Positions 7,089 to 14,504 are shown, counted from the stretch's first letter. The stretch: 22,367 bases of DNA from Scatosoma sp964459515 (GCA_964459515.1 CAYWML010000018.1:1-22367), one strand, 5' to 3'. Translations and numbers: made by a program. The notes: generated by a model not told the origin, from the letters alone.

Positions 7089-7961
7089 ATGAAAATTTCC
7101 GAAAATTGGAAAGATTATTCCATAATAGCGACGGGGGACGGGTACAAGTTGGAACGATGGAAAGACGTCTACCTGCTTCGTCCCGATCCGCAGGTGATTT
7201 GGGCGGCGCAAACGGATCTGTTTGCCTATCCGAAGTTGAACGCCTATTATAAGCGTAGCGAAAAGGGCGGCGGCGGTTGGAAAATCGTGCGCCCTTTCCC
7301 CGAAGAATGGAATATCGATTACGAAGCGTTGGATATTCGCTTTAAGATAAAGCCCATGGGCTTTAAGCATACGGGGCTTTTCCCCGAACAAGCGGTGAAT
7401 TGGGAGTATATGACGCGTTTAATTCAAAACGCCGACAGACCGATAAAAGTGTTGAATTTGTTTGCGTATACGGGCGGCGCGACGGTGGCTTGCGCCAAGG
7501 CAGGCGCGCAAGTCACGCACGTGGATGCGGCGAAAGGCATGGTGGAGCGCGCAGGCGAAAACGCGCGGCTTTCGGGGATAGATACGGGTATTCGCTATAT
7601 CGTGGACGATTGCTTGAAATTCGTGCAACGGGAAATCCGTCGCGGAAACAAGTACGACGCGATTATTATGGATCCTCCCTCCTACGGCAGAGGGCCGAAC
7701 GGGGAAATGTGGAAGATCGAAAACGATTTGTATAAGTTCGTGGAGCTGTGTACGCAGGTGCTGTCGGACAATCCGTTGTTCGTCCTGATCAACAGCTATA
7801 CGACGGGTTTGCAACCCATGGTTCTGAAAAATATTTTACAGCTCACCTTAAAGCGATTTTCGGGGAGCGTGGACGCCTACGAAGTGGGCATAAAAACCGA
7901 GGAGGGCATAGCGTTGCCCTGCGGTGCGGGAGGTATATTCGTTCATGACGGAGTTCAATGA
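7089..7961 (+). CDS. Class I SAM-dependent methyltransferase, RlmI/RlmK-like (probable rRNA methyltransferase)
   Basis: This 290-residue enzyme probably transfers a methyl group from S-adenosylmethionine to a cytosine or guanine in 23S rRNA; the exact base cannot be read from sequence. The SAM-binding motif I is VLNLFAYTGGATVACAKAG, the acidic motif II THVDAAKGMVE, and the catalytic-site motif MDPPSYGRG. Motif positions and the preceding FKHTGLFPEQAVNWEYM place it with the Methyltrans_SAM (RlmI) group. It lacks the N-terminal PUA domain of E. coli RlmI. The start at 7089 is chosen because residues before it lack a ribosome site, though the site used (AGAGAG) is also weak. The last 17 bases overlap the RluA gene, so the two RNA-modifying enzymes are translationally coupled. 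Confidence 0.88.
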   Translation: MKISENWKDYSIIATGDGYKLERWKDVYLLRPDPQVIWAAQTDLFAYPKLNAYYKRSEKGGGGWKIVRPFPEEWNIDYEALDIRFKIKPMGFKHTGLFPEQAVNWEYMTRLIQNADRPIKVLNLFAYTGGATVACAKAGAQVTHVDAAKGMVERAGENARLSGIDTGIRYIVDDCLKFVQREIRRGNKYDAIIMDPPSYGRGPNGEMWKIENDLYKFVELCTQVLSDNPLFVLINSYTTGLQPMVLKNILQLTLKRFSGSVDAYEVGIKTEEGIALPCGAGGIFVHDGVQ

Positions 7962-8673
7962 AAACGCGACGGAAGACGTCGGCTTTGAGATTCTTTACGA
8001 GGACAATCACATAATCGTCGTGCAAAAGCCGCAAATGTTGGCTTGTTGCCCCGACGAAAGCAAAGACGACAACCTGCTGGACAGGATTAAGCGGTATATA
8101 AAGATAAAGTACGAAAAACCGGGGAACGTATACGTCGGGTTGGTGCACCGTTTGGATCGTCCGACGGGCGGCGTTATGGTATACGCGAAAACAAGCAAAG
8201 CGGCGGCGCGGCTCACCGAAGGCTTGCAGACGGGCGCATTCGAGAAAAAATATCTTGCCGTGCTTTGCGGCGCACCCGATACCGAGCGCGGAACGCTTTG
8301 CAACTATCTGCGTAAAAACACCGTAAACAACATGGTGTACATTTGCACGCCGAGCGAAGAGGGCGCGAAATATGCGGAGCTGGATTATAAGGTCGTGGAA
8401 GACAAGGGGAAATATTCCCTCGTCGAGGTGCGCTTGCATACGGGTAGAACGCATCAGATCCGCGTACAAATGGCAGGCATTTCTCATCCGATCTACGGGG
8501 ATATGCGGTACGGCGGCGCGCTCGCGCAGAAAGGCAAGCTCGCTTTGTGGGCGTATTCGTTGTCGTTTTTGCACCCGATCACGAAAGAGCGTTTGAAATT
8601 TATCGCTTCTCCGCCGTCGGGGGAAACCCCTTGGAAGGCTTTCGATTTGGAAAAAGCCGTGGAAATTCGATAA
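7945..8673 (+). CDS. RluA-family pseudouridine synthase (no S4 domain)
   Basis: This enzyme isomerises uridine to pseudouridine in rRNA or tRNA. The 242 residues comprise essentially only the catalytic domain. The strand-loop motif VHRLDRPTGGVMVYAKT carries the catalytic Asp71. FEKKYLAVLCG, LVEVRLHTGRTHQIRVQMA and HPIYGDMRYGG are the other family motifs. The start at 7945 has GGGAGG 11 bases upstream, and an in-frame GTG at 7924 is less likely. It overlaps the methyltransferase gene and shares its promoter. No terminator follows, and the next gene has its own promoter. The target site is unknown; RluA family membership is certain. Confidence 0.93.
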   Translation: MTEFNENATEDVGFEILYEDNHIIVVQKPQMLACCPDESKDDNLLDRIKRYIKIKYEKPGNVYVGLVHRLDRPTGGVMVYAKTSKAAARLTEGLQTGAFEKKYLAVLCGAPDTERGTLCNYLRKNTVNNMVYICTPSEEGAKYAELDYKVVEDKGKYSLVEVRLHTGRTHQIRVQMAGISHPIYGDMRYGGALAQKGKLALWAYSLSFLHPITKERLKFIASPPSGETPWKAFDLEKAVEIR

Positions 8674-8719
8674 AAAATAGAAAAAATACGTGAAAAGCCG
8701 AAAAAAGCGTGAAATGCGT

Positions 8720-8748
8720 TTGACAAAAAAGGTTTTTCCGTGTAAAAT
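8720..8748 (+). promoter_or_regulatory. Promoter of the 789-residue surface protein gene
   Basis: Consensus TTGACA (8720-8725), a 17-base spacer and TAAAAT (8743-8748). The start codon is 66 bases beyond the -10. Confidence 0.88.
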
Positions 8749-8814
8749 AATATGGTACGGGATTATATCGTACGGTAATAGCAATAACTTGCGAAAAATA
8801 TGAGGCACGTTTTT

Positions 8815-11184
8815 ATGAAAAGAAAAAACAAAAAACTCTTAACTCTTATCCTTTGCGGCGCGCTTTGCGCTACGTCTGCCGTCGGTGCGGTAGCGGCCAC
8901 GAATTTGTCCGCAAACGCCGACGACGAAGCGGCTAAAAACACCGTTTTGCTGACGGACGTTTTTGCCGGCAGTTCGGGCGACGTCATCGGCGCGGAAAAG
9001 GTCGCTGACGGCGACGAAAAGGAAACGGCGGCTTTCACGCTGAAAGATAAGGAATACGTATACTTAAAGCGCGATTTGGCTTTCAAATGGTACACGGCAA
9101 AAGATACCGCGAAGTATTTGAACTTCACGATCGCCTTGAAAGATTTGAACTTTACGAAACTTTCTTTCCGCATCGAAAGCGCGGCAGCCGAAGCGACGAA
9201 AGACGAAAAAGCCGTCAATATCCTGTATATCCGCAAGGACGAAACGGGCTATAAGGCAGGCGTAACGCAGGACGAGAAAACCAACGCCGCATCGGAAACG
9301 TCTATCGACTTGAAGGCAGGCACGGAGGTGAAGTTCGAGCTCGCTGAAAATACCGACTACGGCAAGTTTACCGTCAAGGCAAACGGCGTGCAAATCGGCG
9401 TGATGGAAAACGTCGGCGCGAACTTTGCGGAATACGAATACAGCGAAAACGATTCTCTGTATTTGCAAGCGGAAACGGACTCGTCCACGACGGTTTATCT
9501 GAAAGAGATCAACGGGCAGCTTTTCAACAATATCGAAGATAATAGCGATTCGAAAAAAGTCGTTACGGATACGGCAGCTCCCGTGCTCGTCGTCAACGAC
9601 GAATTGAGCGGCTTCCTGCTCGGCACGCAGTTCTCTCTGAACTACGAGAAGATCGACGTATTGACGAGTAGCGGACTTACGGAAACGAAAGAATACTATC
9701 AATATAATCCTACGCATGAGGAAACGAAGTACACGACGCTCACCACGAGTACCTATTTCATGGATACGGTGTATGAAAAGGACGAAAAGGATACTTCCGT
9801 ATGGAGAGAGGACGGAAAAGAATACGTTTCCGTAAAATTCACCCTCGGCGACGCGGCACATTCCACTTCGGAAACGAAAGTCGTTTACGAACTGGCGTGG
9901 TACGCAACTTCGGGTTCGGTCGAAGAAAAAACGTTGGGCGAGGAGAGCGTTGCTTTTATCATTGCCGACAGAAACGAGGACGGTCCCGAATATCGCGGCA
10001 TTAAGGTAGAAGAAAATAACGGTAAATACGAAAATCGATATGATGACGAAACGGCATTCAACGCCGAAGTCGAAGCGTATCAAACCGCGCTCGAAGCGGC
10101 GGCGGAAAACGTCAGCGCAGGCAGCAATTCCTATGTGTATTTCCCTTCGCTCGATTGGTTGATTTCGGATAACAACGGCTATCGCTCGTTGAAATTCACG
10201 ATTTCCTATAAAACGCCTTCTTCCTCTTCGTCGAAGACCTCTTCGGGGCTTTCGTACAGCTCCTTAAAGCTTTCGGCGAGCGAACCGGGAACGTACGAAT
10301 TTAAGGTGCTTGCGAAAGATAAAGCCGGCAACGTGATGATGTATGCGGACGAAGACGGCAATCTCGTAGAAGTCACCGAAAGCAATATTTGGGATATCGA
10401 AGCCATTCCTGCATTCTCCTATGCAATTAAGAATAAAGGCATTTCCGTAGAAGAAAAATCGACGACGGCTTCCGATCGCGTGAAAACGCAATTGCTTTCC
10501 GAAACGTACACGTTTACGGACGCGACGATTGTCGGCGCAAGCGATTTGCAATCGGATTACGCATTGTATAAAGTGGATGTAAGCAAGTATAAGGATAAGA
10601 CAATCACGCAGGCTATTCTTTCGAGCGTTACAAGCGCGGATATACAGTCGGCAATCAAGTCGAAAATTCCGACAACGAGCGAAGACGGCTATTTTGAATT
10701 GTATATTTCGGAATACGCAAAACAAATCGCCGCCGAGCTTGGCGTAAGCGATGAAGCAAGCATTAAGGCGATTAAAAATTGTTTCGTAAAAATCGACGAA
10801 TACGACGACCGTATCAGTGAAGAAGAAAATGCTTCCGCTTGGGAAGCGAGCGACAACAAATACAATTGGCAACCGAGCTCCAAGAGCTTTACGGCGGCGG
10901 AGCAAGGCACGTACCTCGTTTTGGCGGATTACTGGGAAGGCGACATGGCGCGCGTAGATCGCGTAGCTGCATATAAGCTGATTGTGGTTTCGGCTGAAAC
11001 GGACGTTATCAAAGGCGAAACGCAATGGTTGCAGAACAATCTCGTTTCGGTGATTTTGTTCTCGGTTGCGGCAGTCATGTTGATTTTGATTGTCATTCTG
11101 CTTTTGGTACAGCCCTCCGAGGAAACGTTGTCCGACGTGGACGCGAAAGCGGCAAAGAAGAAAAACGTCGTAAAAAAGAAGTAA
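8815..11184 (+). CDS. Large membrane-anchored extracellular protein of unknown function
   Basis: I do not recognise this 789-residue protein. It has a signal peptide (MKRKNKKLLTLILCGALCAT..., cleavage near ANA) and a long acidic, Lys- and Thr-rich extracellular part. One membrane helix lies near residues 742-768 (LVSVILFSVAAVMLILIVIL), and the Lys-rich tail ends KKKNVVKKK, giving type I topology outside the cell. The first about 230 residues alternate short strands and look like a beta-sandwich (carbohydrate-binding or jelly-roll style). EPGTYEFKVLAKDKAGNV and EQGTYLVLADYWEGD look like Ig-like strand patterns, separated by a Ser-rich run (TPSSSSSKTSSG). No catalytic motif was seen. The start at 8815 is preferred to ATG 8800 because GAGG sits 9 bases upstream. 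It has its own promoter and terminator. A binding, adhesion or envelope role is inference only. Confidence 0.85.
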   Translation: MKRKNKKLLTLILCGALCATSAVGAVAATNLSANADDEAAKNTVLLTDVFAGSSGDVIGAEKVADGDEKETAAFTLKDKEYVYLKRDLAFKWYTAKDTAKYLNFTIALKDLNFTKLSFRIESAAAEATKDEKAVNILYIRKDETGYKAGVTQDEKTNAASETSIDLKAGTEVKFELAENTDYGKFTVKANGVQIGVMENVGANFAEYEYSENDSLYLQAETDSSTTVYLKEINGQLFNNIEDNSDSKKVVTDTAAPVLVVNDELSGFLLGTQFSLNYEKIDVLTSSGLTETKEYYQYNPTHEETKYTTLTTSTYFMDTVYEKDEKDTSVWREDGKEYVSVKFTLGDAAHSTSETKVVYELAWYATSGSVEEKTLGEESVAFIIADRNEDGPEYRGIKVEENNGKYENRYDDETAFNAEVEAYQTALEAAAENVSAGSNSYVYFPSLDWLISDNNGYRSLKFTISYKTPSSSSSKTSSGLSYSSLKLSASEPGTYEFKVLAKDKAGNVMMYADEDGNLVEVTESNIWDIEAIPAFSYAIKNKGISVEEKSTTASDRVKTQLLSETYTFTDATIVGASDLQSDYALYKVDVSKYKDKTITQAILSSVTSADIQSAIKSKIPTTSEDGYFELYISEYAKQIAAELGVSDEASIKAIKNCFVKIDEYDDRISEEENASAWEASDNKYNWQPSSKSFTAAEQGTYLVLADYWEGDMARVDRVAAYKLIVVSAETDVIKGETQWLQNNLVSVILFSVAAVMLILIVILLLVQPSEETLSDVDAKAAKKKNVVKKK

Positions 11185-11201
11185 AGGATATATAGCGAAA
11201 G

Positions 11202-11228
11202 AGGGACGGCGGTTTGCCGTCCCTTTTT
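11202..11228 (+). terminator. Rho-independent terminator after the surface protein
   Basis: A 9-bp perfect stem (AGGGACGGC, loop GGTTT, GCCGTCCCT) is followed by a short run of T. A second 8-bp hairpin (GAGCGAAA-TAT-TTTCGCTC, 11239-11257) lies between it and the ribosome site of the next gene. No good promoter is visible in between, so the next gene may depend on read-through. Confidence 0.85.
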
Positions 11229-11270
11229 ATGAAAAACGGAGCGAAATATTTTCGCTCGGAAAGGAGTATA

Positions 11271-12128
11271 ATGCTGGAATTGGTCGTGGAAATGCCGCAA
11301 ACTTTGCGGATGTTTACCGATAATCATTACGCGCAGGCGTCCTTTTGCATGGACAGTCTGTTAAAAAATCGCGAAGTGCGCGTGAACGGCGCGCGCGTTG
11401 CCGCCGATATGCCGTTGCAAAAAGGCGACGTCGTGCGCTATTATTTGACGGAGAAGCAAGCGCAAAAAACAGCCTATTATACGGTCTACGAAGACGAAAA
11501 CGTTCTCGTTGCGGATAAGGAAAGCGGCGTCAATTCCGAAGCGGTATTTGCCGCGCTTTCTCGCGCGCAGGCGGAAAAGGGCGGCGCGTGCTATTTTATT
11601 CATCGGTTGGATCGAAACACGCGCGGACTGATGATTTTTGCAAAGCATAAAGCCGCGGAAGAATTGCTGTTGGATGCCTTTCGGTGGCATTCCGTCGAAA
11701 AACTTTATCATGCTTTATGTTTTGGCTGTCCGCCGAAAAGCGCAGACGTGCTTACGGCGTATTTACGGAAATGTGCGGCGCAGGCTTGCGTGCGCGTGTT
11801 CCCCGAAGAAATCTGCGGCGCGGAGAAAATCGTCACCGAATATCGCGTTTTGGAAAAATTTTCGGAAACGGCACTCGTGGAAATAAGGTTGCATACGGGC
11901 AAAACGCATCAAATTCGCGCGCATTTTGCCTATATCGGTTGTCCTATCGTCGGCGATATGAAGTACGGCGACGCGCGGCGCAACAAAGCGTATAAAACCG
12001 CGCGGCAATGCCTTGTCGCCAAAAGCCTTTGCGTACGTGCCGTCGGCATATTATCGTACTTATCCGAAAAGACGTTTGTTTCTCGTTTTTCCGTCGTTTC
12101 ATCGGTTACCCCCAACAAGCAAGCGTAG
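11271..12128 (+). CDS. RluA-family pseudouridine synthase with S4-like N-terminus; 3' end inside repeat DNA
   Basis: This is a second, divergent RluA-family enzyme of 285 residues. Residues 10-60 resemble an S4 RNA-binding domain (SFCMDSLLKNREVRVNGARV...LQKGDVVRYYL). The catalytic domain carries FIHRLDRNTRGLMIFAKH with Asp114, then EKLYHALCFG, LVEIRLHTGKTHQIRAHFA and CPIVGDMKYG. The ATG at 11271 follows AAGGAG by only 4 bases; the longer frame from 11214 has no ribosome site. The C-terminus is odd. The codons for the last few residues (NKQA) and the TAG stop at 12126-12128 lie inside a GCAAGC-GTA-GCTTGC hairpin of the repeat island, so repeat DNA appears to have replaced the native 3' end. 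The conserved domain is complete, so function is probably kept. Confidence 0.92.
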   Translation: MLELVVEMPQTLRMFTDNHYAQASFCMDSLLKNREVRVNGARVAADMPLQKGDVVRYYLTEKQAQKTAYYTVYEDENVLVADKESGVNSEAVFAALSRAQAEKGGACYFIHRLDRNTRGLMIFAKHKAAEELLLDAFRWHSVEKLYHALCFGCPPKSADVLTAYLRKCAAQACVRVFPEEICGAEKIVTEYRVLEKFSETALVEIRLHTGKTHQIRAHFAYIGCPIVGDMKYGDARRNKAYKTARQCLVAKSLCVRAVGILSYLSEKTFVSRFSVVSSVTPNKQA

Positions 12129-12139
12129 CTTGCGCAATC

Positions 12140-12290
12140 CAAGGTCAAGGAACATAGTTCCTTGTGGGGGTGCAGGGGGCAACGCCCCGCTGCAAAAACT
12201 AAACGCCGTCAGGCGTTCACGCGACGACAGTCGCGCTAATATTCCCAAACAAGCAAGCTTTGCTTGCGCTCCCAACGCCGTCAGGCGTTC
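12140..12290. repeat. 151-bp direct repeat, left copy (chain of hairpins)
   Basis: This copy matches 12569-12719 at 150 of 151 positions by direct reading. It is a chain of small palindromes: CAAGGAAC-ATA-GTTCCTTG, GGGGC-AAC-GCCCC, AACGCC-GTCA-GGCGTT, GCGAC-GACA-GTCGC, GCAAGC-TTT-GCTTGC, then AACGCC-GTCA-GGCGTT again. No coding frame is credible. Confidence 0.92.
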
Positions 12291-12327
12291 ACGCGGCAAC
12301 CGCCGCACTTCTTCCCTCTCTGTCATT

Positions 12328-12467
12328 AGAGTTGTGTCAAAATGAAAAAAAATGATATAAAAAAGATATGAAATACGAGAAAATAAGGAATAAGAGATTT
12401 TTTTCTTCGTTATAATCTTATTTATGCCATAGTAAATTCTATGTTCCTCTCATTTTGACACAACTCT
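12328..12467. mobile_element. MITE-like element, 140 bp, with 18-bp inverted ends and ATT target duplication
   Basis: The ends AGAGTTGTGTCAAAATGA (12328-12345) and TCATTTTGACACAACTCT (12450-12467) are perfect inverted repeats. They are flanked by ATT at 12325-12327 and 12468-12470. Removing the element and one ATT restores GTCATTGCGAGGCACG, the start of a CATTGCGAG element, which shows insertion into that copy. The AT-rich interior has no coding frame, so a transposase must act in trans. Both ends carry an outward-facing TTGACA. A 3-bp duplication is compatible with some IS5-type transposases, but I cannot name the parent element. Confidence 0.88.
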
Positions 12468-12530
12468 ATTGCGAGGCACGAATGTGCCGTGGCAATCTCG
12501 TGGCAATCCTTCGGATTGCCGCGGAAACCA
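12468..12530. repeat. CATTGCGAG element, split by the MITE
   Basis: This is the right-hand part of a long-form element. It has ATTGCGAGGC, inner stem GGCAC-GAAT-GTGCC, GTGGCAATCTCGTGG, then hairpin GGCAATCC-TTC-GGATTGCC and CGCGG. The left few bases (GTCATT) lie at 12322-12327 on the other side of the MITE. Bases 12531-12568 add another hairpin, CCGCC-GTA-GGCGG. Confidence 0.88.
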
Positions 12531-12568
12531 CGCCCGTCTTTCGTCGCTTACCGCCGTAGGCGGCAAAT

Positions 12569-12719
12569 CAAGGTCAAGGAACATAGTTCCTTGTGGGGGT
12601 GCAGGGGGCAACGCCCCGCTGCAAAAACTAAACGCCGTCAGGCGTTCACGCGACGACAGTCGCGCTAATATTCCCAAACAAGCAAGCTCTGCTTGCGCTC
12701 CCAACGCCGTCAGGCGTTC
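12569..12719. repeat. 151-bp direct repeat, right copy
   Basis: This is the second copy of the hairpin chain at 12140-12290, starting 429 bases later. The single difference is in the loop of the GCAAGC hairpin (TTT versus TCT), so all stems are preserved. Between this copy and the next gene, 12720-12807 holds only GC-rich hairpin sequence. Confidence 0.92.
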
Positions 12720-12756
12720 TCCGCGACGACAGCCGCGCTTTTACGCCAAACTATAA

Positions 12757-12778
12757 CGGCGGCGCATTCGCGCCGCCG
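12757..12778 (-). terminator. Possible terminator hairpin after the minus-strand surface protein
   Basis: A 9-bp perfect GC stem (CGGCGGCGC, loop ATTC, GCGCCGCCG) lies about 30 bases beyond the stop codon. The sequence after it on the minus strand (TTATAGTTT) is only moderately T-rich, so termination may be weak, or this may be another repeat module. Confidence 0.5.
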
Positions 12779-12807
12779 CTATTATGCTATTCCGCTTTTA
12801 CGAAAGC

Positions 12808-14244
12808 TTATTTTTCATCTTTCTTATTCAAGAAAAGCAACACAACGCCGACAAGCAAGCCGACCGCTAAAACCGTCGCGATTGCGGCAAACAGATATTG
12901 CGGTTGATCATTCGATTTCGGCGGCGTGGGGTTCTCGACGGTGCAGAGCGTGAAATCCAACTCGCTATCCGGCAATCCCGTCAGTTGCAGGTGATAGCCG
13001 TCCTCGGTCTCTTCAAACCGCAAGAGACTGCTTTGCGTTAAATAGTAGGGCGTTTTGATTTCAATTTCCAAATCGCCGAAGTCCGCCCAAGTCGCCGCAG
13101 GGGAAAGCAGATAGGTATACTGAAAAACGGTAGGCGAGTAGTCGCCGCGGATAGACGGATATAAAGGCACGGTTATCGTATTTTTCAGCGTTTGTTGCGG
13201 CGCAAAAGTCAGCTCGTATTCGTGCCAGCGTTGCAATCCCTCGGCAAAGTAGGCGTTTTCCCCGATATGCGCCGTGATAAAACCGCGGTCGTCCGTTCCT
13301 GCTTGCAGGGCGCAAAGGACGGCGTTATACCAATCGTTGTCGGTTATTTCCGTTGCCGTTTCGGGGCGAAACGATAAAACAAAATCGTAAAAATTCATAT
13401 TTTCCGTTTTCGTTAATACGGCTTTGCCGTCGATTTCCGTGCCGTCGGCAGTGTTGCCGTTTTCGTAAATTTTAAGTACGGGCGCGGCGGAAAGCGGATT
13501 GCCTATGGCGTATATAAAAAATTCGTCGCTGTTTTGCACCCCCGTGCCGAGTCGCACGCTTCCGTTTTTTAGCGTGTGTAGGTTATTGCATTCGGGTAGA
13601 AAAATACGCGAGTTTTCGTCCGTGGATGACCAATCGAACGCAACGGTTGCGGCTCTATATTGTTCGTCGATAGGGGATGCTTTGTCTTCGCCGCCGATGA
13701 CGTAACGATATTTCGTCACTTGCGTATCGATTGTGTAAAATTCGTCCGTGAGCAATTTGTCGGAAAGTTTGGCAAGTTCGTCGTTGACGTTAAAGCTTCC
13801 GCCGCTCGAATAGGTGTAGCGAATACGCGTGGAGATTGCTTCTCCGTCGGCGGTCACGCTGTACTTTGCGGCGTCCGCGGCAAAATCGTAGTATTCCGCC
13901 GTTTCGTCGTAGAGATTCGCATAGTCGGGTTGCGCCCCGAACGGGAAAGCAAGCGTAGCCTTCACTTCATAGCTTTCGGGGTTGTAAAAAGTGTATTCCG
14001 CCGTAGCCGTCGCGCCGTAAGCGAGATAATCTTCCTTGCTTGCGTAATAGTTGGCAGGAAACTCTTGTATGTTCAGCGTAAGCTTCTCGTTCGTAATGCA
14101 AACGGGCGAAGGCGAGGACTCGATGATTGCGCCCATAGAGTTCGTGCCTTGCCATTTCGTTTGCGCGGAATTTGCGGAAGCGTGAAACGAACAGGGCGCA
14201 GGAAGCAAAACCAGCGCAAGCGCGATACAGCAGAGTTTTTTCAT
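12808..14244 (-). CDS. Membrane-anchored extracellular protein of unknown function (DUF4424/VIT-like N-terminus)
   Basis: This is a 478-residue exported protein: a signal peptide (MKKLCCIALALVLLPAPCSF..., cleavage near ASA), an extracellular region, one membrane helix near residues 448-472 (YLFAAIATVLAVGLLVGVVL) and the tail NKKDEK. The N-terminal region (SSPSPVCITNEKLTLNIQEF, then TATAEYTFYNPESYEVKATLAFPFG) has the strand pattern of domains that describe a mixed chain plus a 'prolines then aliphatic strand' turn, as in DUF4424 or VIT domains; this is a weak resemblance. No catalytic motif was seen. The start at 14244 is fixed by AAGGAG 7 bases upstream, and the longer open frame runs through the promoter. 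It is monocistronic, divergent from the cadmium-type operon and bordered downstream by the repeat island. Confidence 0.83.
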   Translation of the reverse strand: MKKLCCIALALVLLPAPCSFHASANSAQTKWQGTNSMGAIIESSPSPVCITNEKLTLNIQEFPANYYASKEDYLAYGATATAEYTFYNPESYEVKATLAFPFGAQPDYANLYDETAEYYDFAADAAKYSVTADGEAISTRIRYTYSSGGSFNVNDELAKLSDKLLTDEFYTIDTQVTKYRYVIGGEDKASPIDEQYRAATVAFDWSSTDENSRIFLPECNNLHTLKNGSVRLGTGVQNSDEFFIYAIGNPLSAAPVLKIYENGNTADGTEIDGKAVLTKTENMNFYDFVLSFRPETATEITDNDWYNAVLCALQAGTDDRGFITAHIGENAYFAEGLQRWHEYELTFAPQQTLKNTITVPLYPSIRGDYSPTVFQYTYLLSPAATWADFGDLEIEIKTPYYLTQSSLLRFEETEDGYHLQLTGLPDSELDFTLCTVENPTPPKSNDQPQYLFAAIATVLAVGLLVGVVLLFLNKKDEK

Positions 14245-14280
14245 GACCGATCTCCTTGGTATGGATTTCTTTCTAAGATA

Positions 14281-14309
14281 AGTATAATATAAAGTCGAAA
14301 AAAAGTCAA
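14281..14309 (-). promoter_or_regulatory. Promoter of the minus-strand surface protein
   Basis: On the minus strand, TTGACT (14304-14309), 17 bases, then TATACT (14281-14286). The divergent interval up to 14421 has no gene. It holds one imperfect inverted repeat, TTTG-CGAAC...GTTCG-T-CAAA (14366-14392), of unknown role. Confidence 0.85.
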
Positions 14310-14421
14310 TCGTATCTTCGCAAAAAGCTGTTTTTGCACTTGAAAAGGAGCAACGAAAAAGGCTGTTTGCGAACATTTGCACGTTCGTCAAATAAAAATC
14401 GATAATATCGCCGAAAATCGC

Positions 14422-14450
14422 TTGACTTCCTTTCTCTGTTTTGCTATACT
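14422..14450 (+). promoter_or_regulatory. Promoter of the metal-resistance operon
   Basis: TTGACT (14422-14427), 17 bases, TATACT (14445-14450). The predicted transcription start falls in the palindrome that begins three bases after the -10. Confidence 0.88.
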
Positions 14451-14452
14451 AT

Positions 14453-14480
14453 ATTTGAACATTTGAATAATTGTTCAAAT
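14453..14480. promoter_or_regulatory. Probable ArsR/CadC-type operator
   Basis: ATTTGAACA (14453-14461) and TGTTCAAAT (14472-14480) are perfect inverted arms around 10 bases. An inner TTTGAA...TTCAAA overlaps them. AT-rich TGAA/TTCA palindromes over the -10/+1 are typical targets of SmtB/ArsR-family repressors, whose gene follows at once. The inferred model is that metal binding releases the repressor. Confidence 0.75.
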
Positions 14481-14504
14481 AATCAAAAGAATGACGAGGT
14501 AAGT

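Noticed and set aside
7843..8808. 321-codon minus-strand frame over the RluA gene
   Set aside because: It is antisense to catalytic motifs of a clear pseudouridine synthase, and the start region overlaps the promoter of the next gene.
9064..10083. 339-codon minus-strand frame in the surface protein gene
   Set aside because: It is a shadow frame, while the plus-strand gene has a signal peptide, anchor, promoter and terminator.
12013..12756. Short frames on both strands of the 12.1-12.8 kb island
   Set aside because: They are repeat-derived, interrupted by the MITE, and have no ribosome sites.
14463..14504. Longer start (TTG) for the ArsR-type repressor
   Set aside because: It would begin inside the operator at the transcription start. 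The ATG at 14505 has a proper ribosome site.
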